From assembly GCF_032118995.1 (NCBI RefSeq), contig NC_092661.1:1862501-1926500 (forward strand): a DNA stretch of 64,000 nucleotides. The letters run 5' to 3'. This document shows, in pieces, positions 40,575 to 49,738 of this stretch. Below the pieces are notes generated by a model. The model saw only the letters and a list, made by a program, of their open reading frames with translations, was not told where the DNA came from and did not search any database. The DNA comes from Asterias amurensis. Taxonomy: Eukaryota; Echinodermata; Asteroidea; Forcipulatida; Asteriidae. A program made the position numbers and the translations under genes. Numbering within the stretch: the first letter of the stretch is position 1; every line of letters starts with the position of its first letter.

Positions 40575-41558
40575 TCACAGTTCGATATCAACTGGTGCCA
40601 CTGATCTTTTGCAGCACACAAATCGCCCCATGACGATTCTTTTGGCAACCTGGCGAAAAGACTCATTAAAAAGACAGTAGATGAACACATTAAACATACT
40701 ATTACTTATTGTCAACCATACCACTACCCATTCAATTATTGGGGGAGGGGTAACGCCCATCAAAGTTGTAACTACATACGTGACAAAATTCGGTGTGTAG
40801 CAGATGGCAAAAATTACAGTGACAATGAGGAATGTTTTCAACATCTTTTCTTGATCCGCTTGTGCTTTTTTCTGACGGTTACGGTTCAGTTGTAGATCTT
40901 GCCGTTTACTGACTTTGATGATGCGATAGTAGACAAAAAACATGGTCGTCACAGGACCTATGTCACCAAAAATGAGGTTCAGAATATCAACAATTGCAGA
41001 GCTGTGTTCTAGAAGACATACAACTGGAGCTTTTAGGAAAACACTATTCACTCCAAAGATTAGCTTGATTCCAATTGGCCAACAAAATGAAAAGCACGAT
41101 GCAAAAACTACAAGCATGATGAAGCGACGTCGGGTACACCATATCGGGAACTTATACGGCCGTGTGACGGCGATATACCGTTCAATGTTAAGAAACGAAA
41201 CAGACAGAATTGACATCATGAAAGATGCATATGTAACTACAGCAACAACTTCGCAAACGAACTGTCCGTAGACCCATTTTTCTGTGGCTGATGGCACGAC
41301 ACTTTCTGTGGCTGATGGCACGACACTGAGTAGTGAAATGATCCCAACTGTTAAGTCATACAACGAGAGAGTAGTCAGTAGAACCTTAGTACTGTCGGCC
41401 AAAGTTGAGACACCACGCACCACAGCAATCGAGAGAATATTCCCCGAAATGATCAGCAAACCAATGATAACAATGAAAAATGTACGGATAACAATAAACG
41501 ATTCAGGCAAACCCGAAGGGGCTGTAGTTGTCGTAGTGTTCATTGTTTCTCTACTCAT
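40575..41558 (-). CDS. Rhodopsin-class GPCR 6, single exon (divergent subfamily)
   Basis: Complete 327-residue receptor on the minus strand, upstream of the dynein start. The ATG at 41558 gives MSRETMNTTTTT; an internal Met (41543) is equivalent to the paralogue starts. TM1 (GN) and TM2 (LSLYD) differ from the cluster I block, so this is another subfamily. The loop after TM2 has an internal repeat: SVVPSATE occurs twice in a row, from a 24 bp duplication at about 41280-41327. A Cys before TM3, ERY, an ECL2 cysteine (VVCLLE), TM6 CYTP, TM7 NSMFNVFIY and the tail CCKRSVAPVDIEL follow. Its near-twin lies at the right edge of the window. The ligand is unknown. Confidence 0.95.
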   Translation of the reverse strand: MSRETMNTTTTTAPSGLPESFIVIRTFFIVIIGLLIISGNILSIAVVRGVSTLADSTKVLLTTLSLYDLTVGIISLLSVVPSATESVVPSATEKWVYGQFVCEVVAVVTYASFMMSILSVSFLNIERYIAVTRPYKFPIWCTRRRFIMLVVFASCFSFCWPIGIKLIFGVNSVFLKAPVVCLLEHSSAIVDILNLIFGDIGPVTTMFFVYYRIIKVSKRQDLQLNRNRQKKAQADQEKMLKTFLIVTVIFAICYTPNFVTYVVTTLMGVTPPPIIEWVVVWLTISNSMFNVFIYCLFNESFRQVAKRIVMGRFVCCKRSVAPVDIEL

Positions 41559-42224
41559 CGTTCAACAGTCAAAAGCTAAACACGTTCATCAACAGACAGG
41601 TCTTCAACAGGCTGGTCTTCAGCTATATATGCAGCTATCTCCTGAAGACGATCAGAGCATACTGATCGAAACGTCGACTTGAAACCAACGGTTCTTTTCA
41701 GAACCATCCCAACTCATTTAGAGATTATCATTACATGGTGTTACCACAAATCTTTCTATTATCGTATTTCCACCATGCAAAGTTTCAAATCATACTAATG
41801 CAAAGTTGCAAATCACGGCTTGTCATCAGATGTTCGTTGTTCGCAGTTAGCTACGATATTAGTGTGCTCAGTGACTTGATATACCAACTTGTATGTATTT
41901 CTTCCAAAGTAGGTCCATACATTAACATGCAGTCCAGTACATATCAAAAGGACTGCCATTTTTATCGCTATTATTATAACAAGTTTCCGTTCACCGTTTG
42001 ATGTCTCTGAATTCCTCTCAAAGGTTTTCCCCTTGTCTGAACAAAAACGACAAGACACTGTAGTTTAGAGCAAATTTGAGCGTGCACAATGGTTTAATTA
42101 AAGGTCGGCTAATTTTAATAGCAGCCAAACTTGTTGACTTTTAGTTGACTACTGTAGTCGACCATTAGAACCAGCCTCATAACCATGCTTTCTTTCCTGA
42201 CTGGTAGCCAATTGTTTCTTGCTA

Positions 42225-42370
42225 ACCGTGTAGAGCACAGAAGGGAACTCCAGTAGACCCATACAAATACTCCTTCTACCCTCGATCCATCCGACTATGG
42301 AACCAGCTTCCGCTGTGATGTCTCCTTCAATAGCAGCATTCAAGTGAAACTGCCCTACCAGCTATCAGAG
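42225..42370 (+). mobile_element. LINE 3' end relic
   Basis: Plus-strand translation gives PYKYSFYPRSIRLWNQLP, the usual extreme C-terminus of many Jockey/CR1-like ORF2 proteins, followed by stops. Confidence 0.55.
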
Positions 42371-42783
42371 GGATGAGGCTACATGTCGGCTCACATCTCC
42401 TCTAATTCATCCTTCAGTTTTTATCGTCTATTATCAGTTTTGTTGTCTTGTCGCCACCTTAACTTCACCTTACTTCTTATGCACTTTGCCTGTGACGTCA
42501 CTTCTGTACCCTCCTTTTGTTATAACTATAATAGCTGAACAACTAAGGATTTCACCATCGAAGATTGAAAACAGCAAAAATATCATGGGGCATTGGAAAT
42601 GTTGAATGCCAAACTGATGGCGACTAGACTACTTAATATTCGTATAAAAATGGTTCAATAATCACCACTTACTCAAAATTCAAAGGAAACTGTCAAAGCA
42701 TGCCACCGTTTGAATGGTCATAATTATTTCTGATTGGTTTAGTAAAATCATTAGCTGAAATGTAGCAAACGAACCATAGCATC

Positions 42784-42796
42784 GTTGCCAGGCAAC
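42784..42796 (-). promoter_or_regulatory. Palindromic X-box between GPCR 6 and GPCR 7
   Basis: GTTGCCAGGCAAC is a perfect RFX palindrome with a one-base spacer. It lies 1.2 kb upstream of the start of GPCR 6 and 0.8 kb beyond the stop of GPCR 7. Its target is unknown. Confidence 0.4.
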
Positions 42797-43147
42797 CAAA
42801 TGAAACACATTATTTTGCAGTAACAAGGGTGTACTGGGTTGGCTGTGTATGACTATCAATGGTTGGTTAATTATCATTTTACAGTATTTTTTGTTTGAGT
42901 TGTCCTTTTTGATGTTTTTTTTTCTTGTCCATCAATTGACTTCTTGCATTGCCATTCAATAGTGAAAGACGCATTCATTTAATTAGCCACCGTATTATTT
43001 TGATTTAATTACTTTCTAACAATAATGTTCTGCTATTGAGAGTCAGAGTTCACAAATACTGCCAATGCAAAAACTGAGGTGTTAAAATGTATACTGTGGG
43101 TATGGTCATATATCAGTTACCGAAGACAGAATCAAAATTTACAACAT

Positions 43148-43530
43148 AGGCAGTGGACACTAGTGGTAATTACTCAAAATAACTATTATCATAAAACCTT
43201 TCTTGATAACGAGTTATGGGGATAGGTTGATAGTATAAAACATTGTGAGAAACTGCTCCCTCTGAAGTGTTGTAGTTGTCGAGAAAGAGGTAAATTTCCA
43301 CGAGTTTGATTTCGAGACCTCAGATTTAGAATTTGAGGTCTCGATATCAAGCATCTGAAAGCACACAACTTCGTGTGACAAGGGTGTTTTTTCTCTCTTT
43401 CATATAGTTATCTTGCAACTCCGACGACGAATTAAGCTTAAATTTTCACAGGTTTGTTATTTTATGCATGTTGAGATACGTCAAGTGTGAAGACTGGTCT
43501 TTGACAATTACCAATTAGTGTCCATTGTGT
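43148..43530. mobile_element. Family A element
   Basis: Starts AGGCAGTGGACACTAG and ends near GTGTCCATTGTG before TTAA; central GAGACCTCAGATTTAG hairpin present. It ends about 20 bp from the GPCR 7 stop codon, so it probably lies in the 3' UTR. Confidence 0.8.
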
Positions 43531-43553
43531 TTAAGATGTACAATTGTATTCAA

Positions 43554-44510
43554 TTATAATTCAATTTCAATTGGCGCAACCGATCTGTTGCAACAAGGAA
43601 ATCTCTCTAAGAGGATTTTCTTAGCTGTTTGACGAAACACCTTATTGAAGAGGCAGTAGATGATGACATTGAACATACTGTTGCTGATTACCAACCAAAA
43701 AAAAAGAAAACTAAGCGAACGTGGAGTAGATACTCCTAATGACGTCAAGGTTTTCAAGGTTAGATGTGGTGTGTAACATCCAGCAAATGTCAACGTAACA
43801 ACAAGGAACGTCTTGAGAGCTTTGTTGTCATGATTATTGTTTGCCTCGTTGTTGCCATTTTGATTCAGTCGCTGTTCATGTTGGCGACTGATTTTAATCA
43901 AACGATAGTAAATATATGACATTGATATTGTTGGAAATATATCCGCAGAAACTAGGGTAAAAATTCGAATTGTAAAAGGGGCTTCAACAAAATTACACAG
44001 TTGTAGTATATCATCAAATTTTGCAGGTTCATTGGATGCAACAACGATTAAAAAACTATAACAAACACTGATTATTGCCTGGAAAAGCACAGCCAATATA
44101 ACCCGAAATCTGGTGCACCACACAGTAAACTTGTAGGGTCGGGTTACAGCTATAAACCGTTCAATGTTAAGACTAACAATCGAAAACATCGACATTGGAA
44201 AACACATGGTGATTAATAAATTGACCAGATCGCATCCCACAACATCAAAAGGCCAGCCGTCCAGAGCCGACGCTACAGTACTGGGTAATGCAAGAAATCC
44301 AACCAGGAGATCGAATACAGCCAGTGATGTCATCAGAACCTTGGTGCTGTCAGCTAAGTTGGTTACACGGCGTGTCACGGCAATTGAGAGAATATTCCCA
44401 GATATAATCAGCAGTGCAATGATGGCGATGAAACAAGAACGGAGTGCGACGAGGACTGGGGACAGACCCACAGAGTATGTGGATGTAGAGTTCATATTCT
44501 CAATGGGCAT
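43554..44510 (-). CDS. Rhodopsin-class GPCR 7, single exon
   Basis: Complete 318-residue receptor; ATG at 44510, or 44495 if the paralogue-like start MNSTSTYSVGL is used. Although it lies about 20 kb from cluster I and on the other strand, it carries the same near-identical TM1-TM2 block. LAVFD, a Cys before TM3, ERF, an ECL2 cysteine (LQLCNF), ICL3 HEQRLNQNG identical to GPCR 3, TM6 GCYTP, TM7 NSMFNVIIY and the tail [15 protein letters not shown] follow. The ECL1 motif is WPFD, not WPFG. It is closest to GPCR 3 in TM5-TM7. Its upstream region includes the 1,482 bp tandem duplication. Confidence 0.95.
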   Translation of the reverse strand: MPIENMNSTSTYSVGLSPVLVALRSCFIAIIALLIISGNILSIAVTRRVTNLADSTKVLMTSLAVFDLLVGFLALPSTVASALDGWPFDVVGCDLVNLLITMCFPMSMFSIVSLNIERFIAVTRPYKFTVWCTRFRVILAVLFQAIISVCYSFLIVVASNEPAKFDDILQLCNFVEAPFTIRIFTLVSADIFPTISMSYIYYRLIKISRQHEQRLNQNGNNEANNNHDNKALKTFLVVTLTFAGCYTPHLTLKTLTSLGVSTPRSLSFLFFWLVISNSMFNVIIYCLFNKVFRQTAKKILLERFPCCNRSVAPIEIEL

Positions 44511-45658
44511 TTTCGTTGGTTGTCTTCAAATCCAATCTTCAAGCTTTCCGAATTAGTTCTTAACCTGTCATTATACGGAGGGCAACGGAGATATCAGACC
44601 CGATTGGACTGTGGAATGTAGAGTTAGATCATGTCGAATGATCGTTGTTTTAGCAAATATTCAATCTTCAGCAATATCACAAAACCTAGAATGTTTCCGA
44701 CAGTATCAATGAGTTAACAGTAACACATTATCAATCATTCATGGGCTTTCGTCGAGTAGGCCTACGTCAAAAAAAATTGTCATGGCATAAATAAATAACC
44801 ACTCTTCATAAACAAAGAGGATCAGGCTAGAGTGGGCTCTGTCGACTGTTTTGATTTTAGCCCGATAAAGACACAACTTTAAGAATCCAGATTGTCCGCC
44901 TCAATAGAATTTGAGCTCAGCCCGTCAGGTCGAAGCCACACACATCATTTAAATTCAGTTAAAATACCAAGTGAAAACAACTATCTCAGCAGCAGGCAAA
45001 CTGATCAATGACATAAACGATTGAAGTATAGCGACTTTACTATGCTAGTTTCGACAGAACTTTTGTGCAGGCAGCTGTCACTTCCGACAGTATCTCATAG
45101 TTAAAGTAACATCAGTTCCAATGCCTTCCAAGAGTAGCCTACTACGTGTCCACACAAGTTCTCATGAGCATCAACTGTTCCAAGACTAACCTGCTAGGAT
45201 TTACTCTGAGCAATGTGTTCCAGAATAGCCTGATGAAGACATAACTTGTGACGAATCTATAGTCTAGATTACTCGCAGTAGAATAGCGAGAGCAGTGCTT
45301 CAGGGTCGAGGACACACACATCTCTCAAACTCTGTTAGAACATGGAGGTAGAATGCCAAGTGAACACTCTATCCCAACAGCAGGCAGACTGATCAATGGC
45401 ACATAAACGATCAAACGAGAACAAATATTGACAGAACTTATGTGCAGTCACTGTCACTTACAATAAATAAGCCGATGGATTAATCAACTTACCATTAGGC
45501 TCTTATTTACCAGCTCTCTGTGAAAGCTATTAGCATCGTCATTCAAAGAGAGACTCATAGCGAAGCCCACAATAATCTGTGTCAGTATTTGTTGACATTG
45601 CGTATCAATAAGTGGATGATATTAATTAAACTGGGCCCAATTTTATAGAGCTGCTTAA

Positions 45659-46024
45659 AGGCAGTGGACACTATTGGTAATTGTCAAAGACTAGCCTTAT
45701 CAGTTGGTGTATCTCAACATAAGCATAAAAAAACAAACCTCGGTCAATCGGTCATCGAACTTGCGAGATAATAATGAAAGAAAAACACCCCTGTCACACG
45801 AAGTTTTGTGCGTTTAGATGGTTGATTTCGAGACCTCAAGTTCTAAATCTGAGGTCTCGAAATCAAAATCGTGGAAAATTACTTCTGTCTCGAAAACTAT
45901 GGCACTTCAGAGGGAGCCGTTTCTCACAATGTTTTATACCATCAGCCTCTCCCCATTACTCGTCACCAAGAAGGGTTTTATGCTAATAATTATTTTGAGT
46001 AATTACCAATAGTGTCCACTGCCT
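45659..46024. mobile_element. Family A element inserted in a family E element (copy 1)
   Basis: 366 bp with TTAA at 45655-45658 and 46025-46028. It splits a GGGCCCAATTT...AAATTGGGCCC element (45632-46206) at its GCTGCTTAA sequence, which shows that TTAA was the target. Confidence 0.85.
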
Positions 46025-47140
46025 TTAAAGCAGAAAATAATATTGCTTAACAAATTACTGCTTAGCAAAAATGAACACGATACCAGTCACAAATTGTACA
46101 TGTGGCATGGTATAGTTTGGCTGGTAGACATCATATTCTGGTAAGCATTATTTTGTTGTGCTTAGCTATTTCTTGTGCTTAAGCAGCTCTATGAAATTGG
46201 GCCCTGGTCCTGTCAATCATTCATGGGCTTTCGTCGAGTAGGCCTACGTCAAAAAAAATTGTCATGGCATAAATAAATAACCACTCTTCATAAACAAAGA
46301 GGATCAGGCTAGAGTGGGCTCTGTCGACTGTTTTGATTTTAGCCCGATAAAGACACAACTTTAAGAATCCAGATTGTCCGCCTCAATAGAATTTGAGCTC
46401 AGCCCGTCAGGTCGAAGCCACACACATCATTTAAATTCAGTTAAAATACCAAGTGAAAACAACTATCTCAGCAGCAGGCAAACTGATCAATGACATAAAC
46501 GATTGAAGTATAGCGACTTTACTATGCTAGTTTCGACAGAACTTTTGTGCAGGCAGCTGTCACTTCCGACAGTATCTCATAGTTAAAGTAACATCAGTTC
46601 CAATGCCTTCCAAGAGTAGCCTACTACGTGTCCACACAAGTTCTCATGAGCATCAACTGTTCCAAGACTAACCTGCTAGGATTTACTCTGAGCAATGTGT
46701 TCCAGAATAGCCTGATGAAGACATAACTTGTGACGAATCTATAGTCTAGATTACTCGCAGTAGAATAGCGAGAGCAGTGCTTCAGGGTCGAGGACACACA
46801 CATCTCTCAAACTCTGTTAGAACATGGAGGTAGAATGCCAAGTGAACACTCTATCCCAACAGCAGGCAGACTGATCAATGGCACATAAACGATCAAACGA
46901 GAACAAATATTGACAGAACTTATGTGCAGTCACTGTCACTTACAATAAATAAGCCGATGGATTAATCAACTTACCATTAGGCTCTTATTTACCAGCTCTC
47001 TGTGAAAGCTATTAGCATCGTCATTCAAAGAGAGACTCATAGCGAAGCCCACAATAATCTGTGTCAGTATTTGTTGACATTGCGTATCAATAAGTGGATG
47101 ATATTAATTAAACTGGGCCCAATTTTATAGAGCTGCTTAA

Positions 47141-47506
47141 AGGCAGTGGACACTATTGGTAATTGTCAAAGACTAGCCTTATCAGTTGGTGTATCTCAAC
47201 ATAAGCATAAAAAAACAAACCTCGGTCAATCGGTCATCGAACTTGCGAGATAATAATGAAAGAAAAACACCCCTGTCACACGAAGTTTTGTGCGTTTAGA
47301 TGGTTGATTTCGAGACCTCAAGTTCTAAATCTGAGGTCTCGAAATCAAAATCGTGGAAAATTACTTCTGTCTCGAAAACTATGGCACTTCAGAGGGAGCC
47401 GTTTCTCACAATGTTTTATACCATCAGCCTCTCCCCATTACTCGTCACCAAGAAGGGTTTTATGCTAATAATTATTTTGAGTAATTACCAATAGTGTCCA
47501 CTGCCT
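47141..47506. mobile_element. Family A element inserted in a family E element (copy 2)
   Basis: The same insertion repeated by the 1,482 bp tandem duplication. Confidence 0.85.
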
Positions 47507-47949
47507 TTAAAGCAGAAAATAATATTGCTTAACAAATTACTGCTTAGCAAAAATGAACACGATACCAGTCACAAATTGTACATGTGGCATGGTATAGTTT
47601 GGCTGGTAGACATCATATTCTGGTAAGCATTATTTTGTTGTGCTTAGCTATTTCTTGTGCTTAAGCAGCTCTATGAAATTGGGCCCTGGTCCTTATCCGC
47701 AATGGTAATGACGGGTACGCTTTTACAGGAGATTCAGTTGGATACAATGATTTCATTGGACAAACGTGCAGTGACGTAAGCTTTCTGTATCTGTGTTTCG
47801 ATTGGTCGGAGTCGATGTAGGTGCAGCTGACAAACGTCACCCCGGACCAATCAAAACACCGATATGGAAAACTTACTTTCGGTCGTCTGCATGCAGTGTG
47901 CAGTAGGTTGCATTTTGCCCAAGAAAGATTGAGACCGCACTTGCATTCA

Positions 47950-48110
47950 CCATAGACCTTATCGTAAAATACTAGGTAGGTGCGCACTAGGCGTGGAGTG
48001 AGGTGCATGCTGGTCCAGCTAGCGATCAAGTTTGAACGCCAGCTAGACCAGCATGCACCTCATTCAACAGTTAGCGCTTGCGCAATGGGTATTTGCGAAA
48101 AGGTCTATAC
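47950..48110. repeat. Foldback repeat
   Basis: GAGGTGCATGCTGGTCCAGC at 48000 and its inverse at 48042-48061, inside longer weaker arms that begin ATAGACCTTATCG. Looks like a foldback transposon. Confidence 0.65.
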
Positions 48111-48392
48111 TCTACGTACAGATCGTTTTTACTGCAACGTCACTTCTCTCCCGAGGCTTTTCCAAAAAAAGGGTTGAAAACTATTGGAGGAGGCTGTGAA
48201 TGAAAAGCAAAAAACAGCATGCAGACTAATGAATAGCATGACGACAGGCAATTTATGTAAAAAGACACAGCCACTTTAAAGAACGACTTGATGGATTAAT
48301 ATTGTTTACATTAGGGGTGTGTTACCACTTCAGTGAAAGCCATTAGCAATGTCAGTCAAAAAAAGAACCTAAATGCACCTGGCAATAATTAA

Positions 48393-48768
48393 AGGAACAC
48401 GTTGCCTTGGATCGGACGAGTTGGTCTATAAAAAGCGTTTGTAACCTTTTTTATAAAATGCATACGGTTGGAAAGATGTTTTAAAAGTACAATGATCCAC
48501 ACAAGTTTGACTCGAAATTGCGTGGTTATCCTTTTACTGTTCGAACTAACACGGTCGGCCATTTATGGGAGTCAACAATTTGACTCCTATAAATGGCCGA
48601 CGGTGTTAGTCGACGAGGTAAAAGGAAAACCGTGCAATTTCGAGGCATGTTTGTGCGGATCATTATATTCTACTTTTACAACATCTTTCTACCCATATGC
48701 ATTTTATAAAAAAACGGTTACAACGCTTTTCAAAGACCAACTCGACCGATCCAAGGCAACGTGTTCCT
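48393..48768. mobile_element. Family B element
   Basis: 376 bp between TTAA at 48389 and 48769, palindromic. About 1 kb upstream of PAN/discoidin gene A. Confidence 0.88.
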
Positions 48769-49397
48769 TTAAAGCCAGGAGCTGTATTACGTATCAATCT
48801 ATGGTTGATACTATTCTGTCCTACTGTATGGTAACACTCAGTGATTGACAGCGTGAGTTATTGGAATAACGAAAAGAAACGACAATAATTGAAGGCAATA
48901 GCCAATAATTGCTGTTAGAATAATTTGCCCCTTGTCGAGTAAAATCACGTATTAATAGACCTATATCACGTAGCCTTGCTCAAGGCAGTCGCATTATTCG
49001 CTCCGAAAAGACGCCGCTGTAAACCCCCCCGTATACCCTGTGCGTGGTGCGTGCGATCACACCGCATGACCCACCCGTATATACACACTGTCACATCGTA
49101 GGGATACTGTGCACACAAGTCATCCGCACTCGTACCACTAACCGCATGCGGAGGCCATTTTGGTCATGTTCTCTGAATCCAACAGAAGTAACGGATGCTA
49201 ATATTCATTGTTAAAAAAAAAGAACCATACTAATTCTCCTTCCAGCCTCGCTTTGGTTACATTGATTTGAATGGGAGAAAATCAAGATGACCGCACCATG
49301 ATAATGGTGTACTATGGGATTGGATAGCTTCCCAGAGTCTTTTGTCGGCTACACGGTGAGTATGCGCGGCAATCCTAAGATCCAGTTATTGATTCTG

Positions 49398-49629
49398 TGA
49401 CGTAAGATTACCAGAATGAAAGGTGTTTTTCGCTACCATACCAACGGATTCGTGGGCAGTCTATATTAAACCACGATTCTATAGTATCCTTGTTTTCAAG
49501 AGAGAACTAGTAGTCCTGCGTTTAGTATACGGTTTATTTTTGCAACTATAGGTTGGTATTCAATTTGGTCATCGATTGTTGTGACGTAAGATTTCCAGAA
49601 TGAATGGTGTTTTTCGTTACCATGGCAAA
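49398..49629 (+). promoter_or_regulatory. Duplicated CRE-like plus X-box module upstream of protein A
   Basis: TGACGTAAG occurs at 49398 and 49582. Each is followed 34 bp later by an X-box-like palindrome: GCTACCATACCAAC at 49432 (degenerate) and GTTACCATGGCAAA at 49616 (one base from the RFX consensus). The two modules are 184 bp apart with similar sequence between the sites, so this is a local duplication. The second lies 110 bp before the ATG. Binding is inferred. Confidence 0.55.
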
Positions 49630-49738
49630 GGATCCTCTTGAAGTCTAAACCAAACACACTATTTTCAACGAAATTTCTGAGTAGGAGTAGACATTGTTTG
49701 TGTTCAGCAGCTCAGCATTTCAAGCCAGAGTGGAAGAA

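Larger units (their letters stand above)
39010..41261. repeat. Segmental duplication, copy 1 (partner 62176-64000)
   Basis: The sequence from GAAATATAGCTCTC at 39010 through GPCR 6 recurs at 62176 to the window end with few differences, including the SINE and the small palindromic element downstream of the receptor. Copy 1 holds about 427 bp (about 39163-39586) not present in copy 2. The duplication continues past the right edge. Confidence 0.93.
41559..43553. other. Spacer between GPCR 6 and GPCR 7
   Basis: Holds the LINE relic at 42225, the X-box at 42784 and the family A element at 43148. No gene seen. Confidence 0.6.
44731..47693. repeat. 1,482 bp direct tandem duplication, two copies
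   Basis: 44731-46211 and 46213-47693 match base for base wherever I compared them. Each copy holds a gene-free segment upstream of GPCR 7, then a TTAA element (45659-46024 and 47141-47506) inserted in another inverted-repeat element. Within each copy, about 44935-45100 and 45305-45465 are related to each other. Either very recent or an assembly artefact. Confidence 0.9.
47694..49738. other. Region upstream of PAN/discoidin gene A
   Basis: Foldback repeat, family B element, a diverged copy of the GPCR upstream module (about 48285-48370), then the duplicated CRE/X-box promoter. No gene seen. Confidence 0.55.

Noticed and set aside
45774-47468. Identical 70-codon frames in the tandem duplication
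   Set aside because: They lie in family A elements; the same frame appears at 53256.
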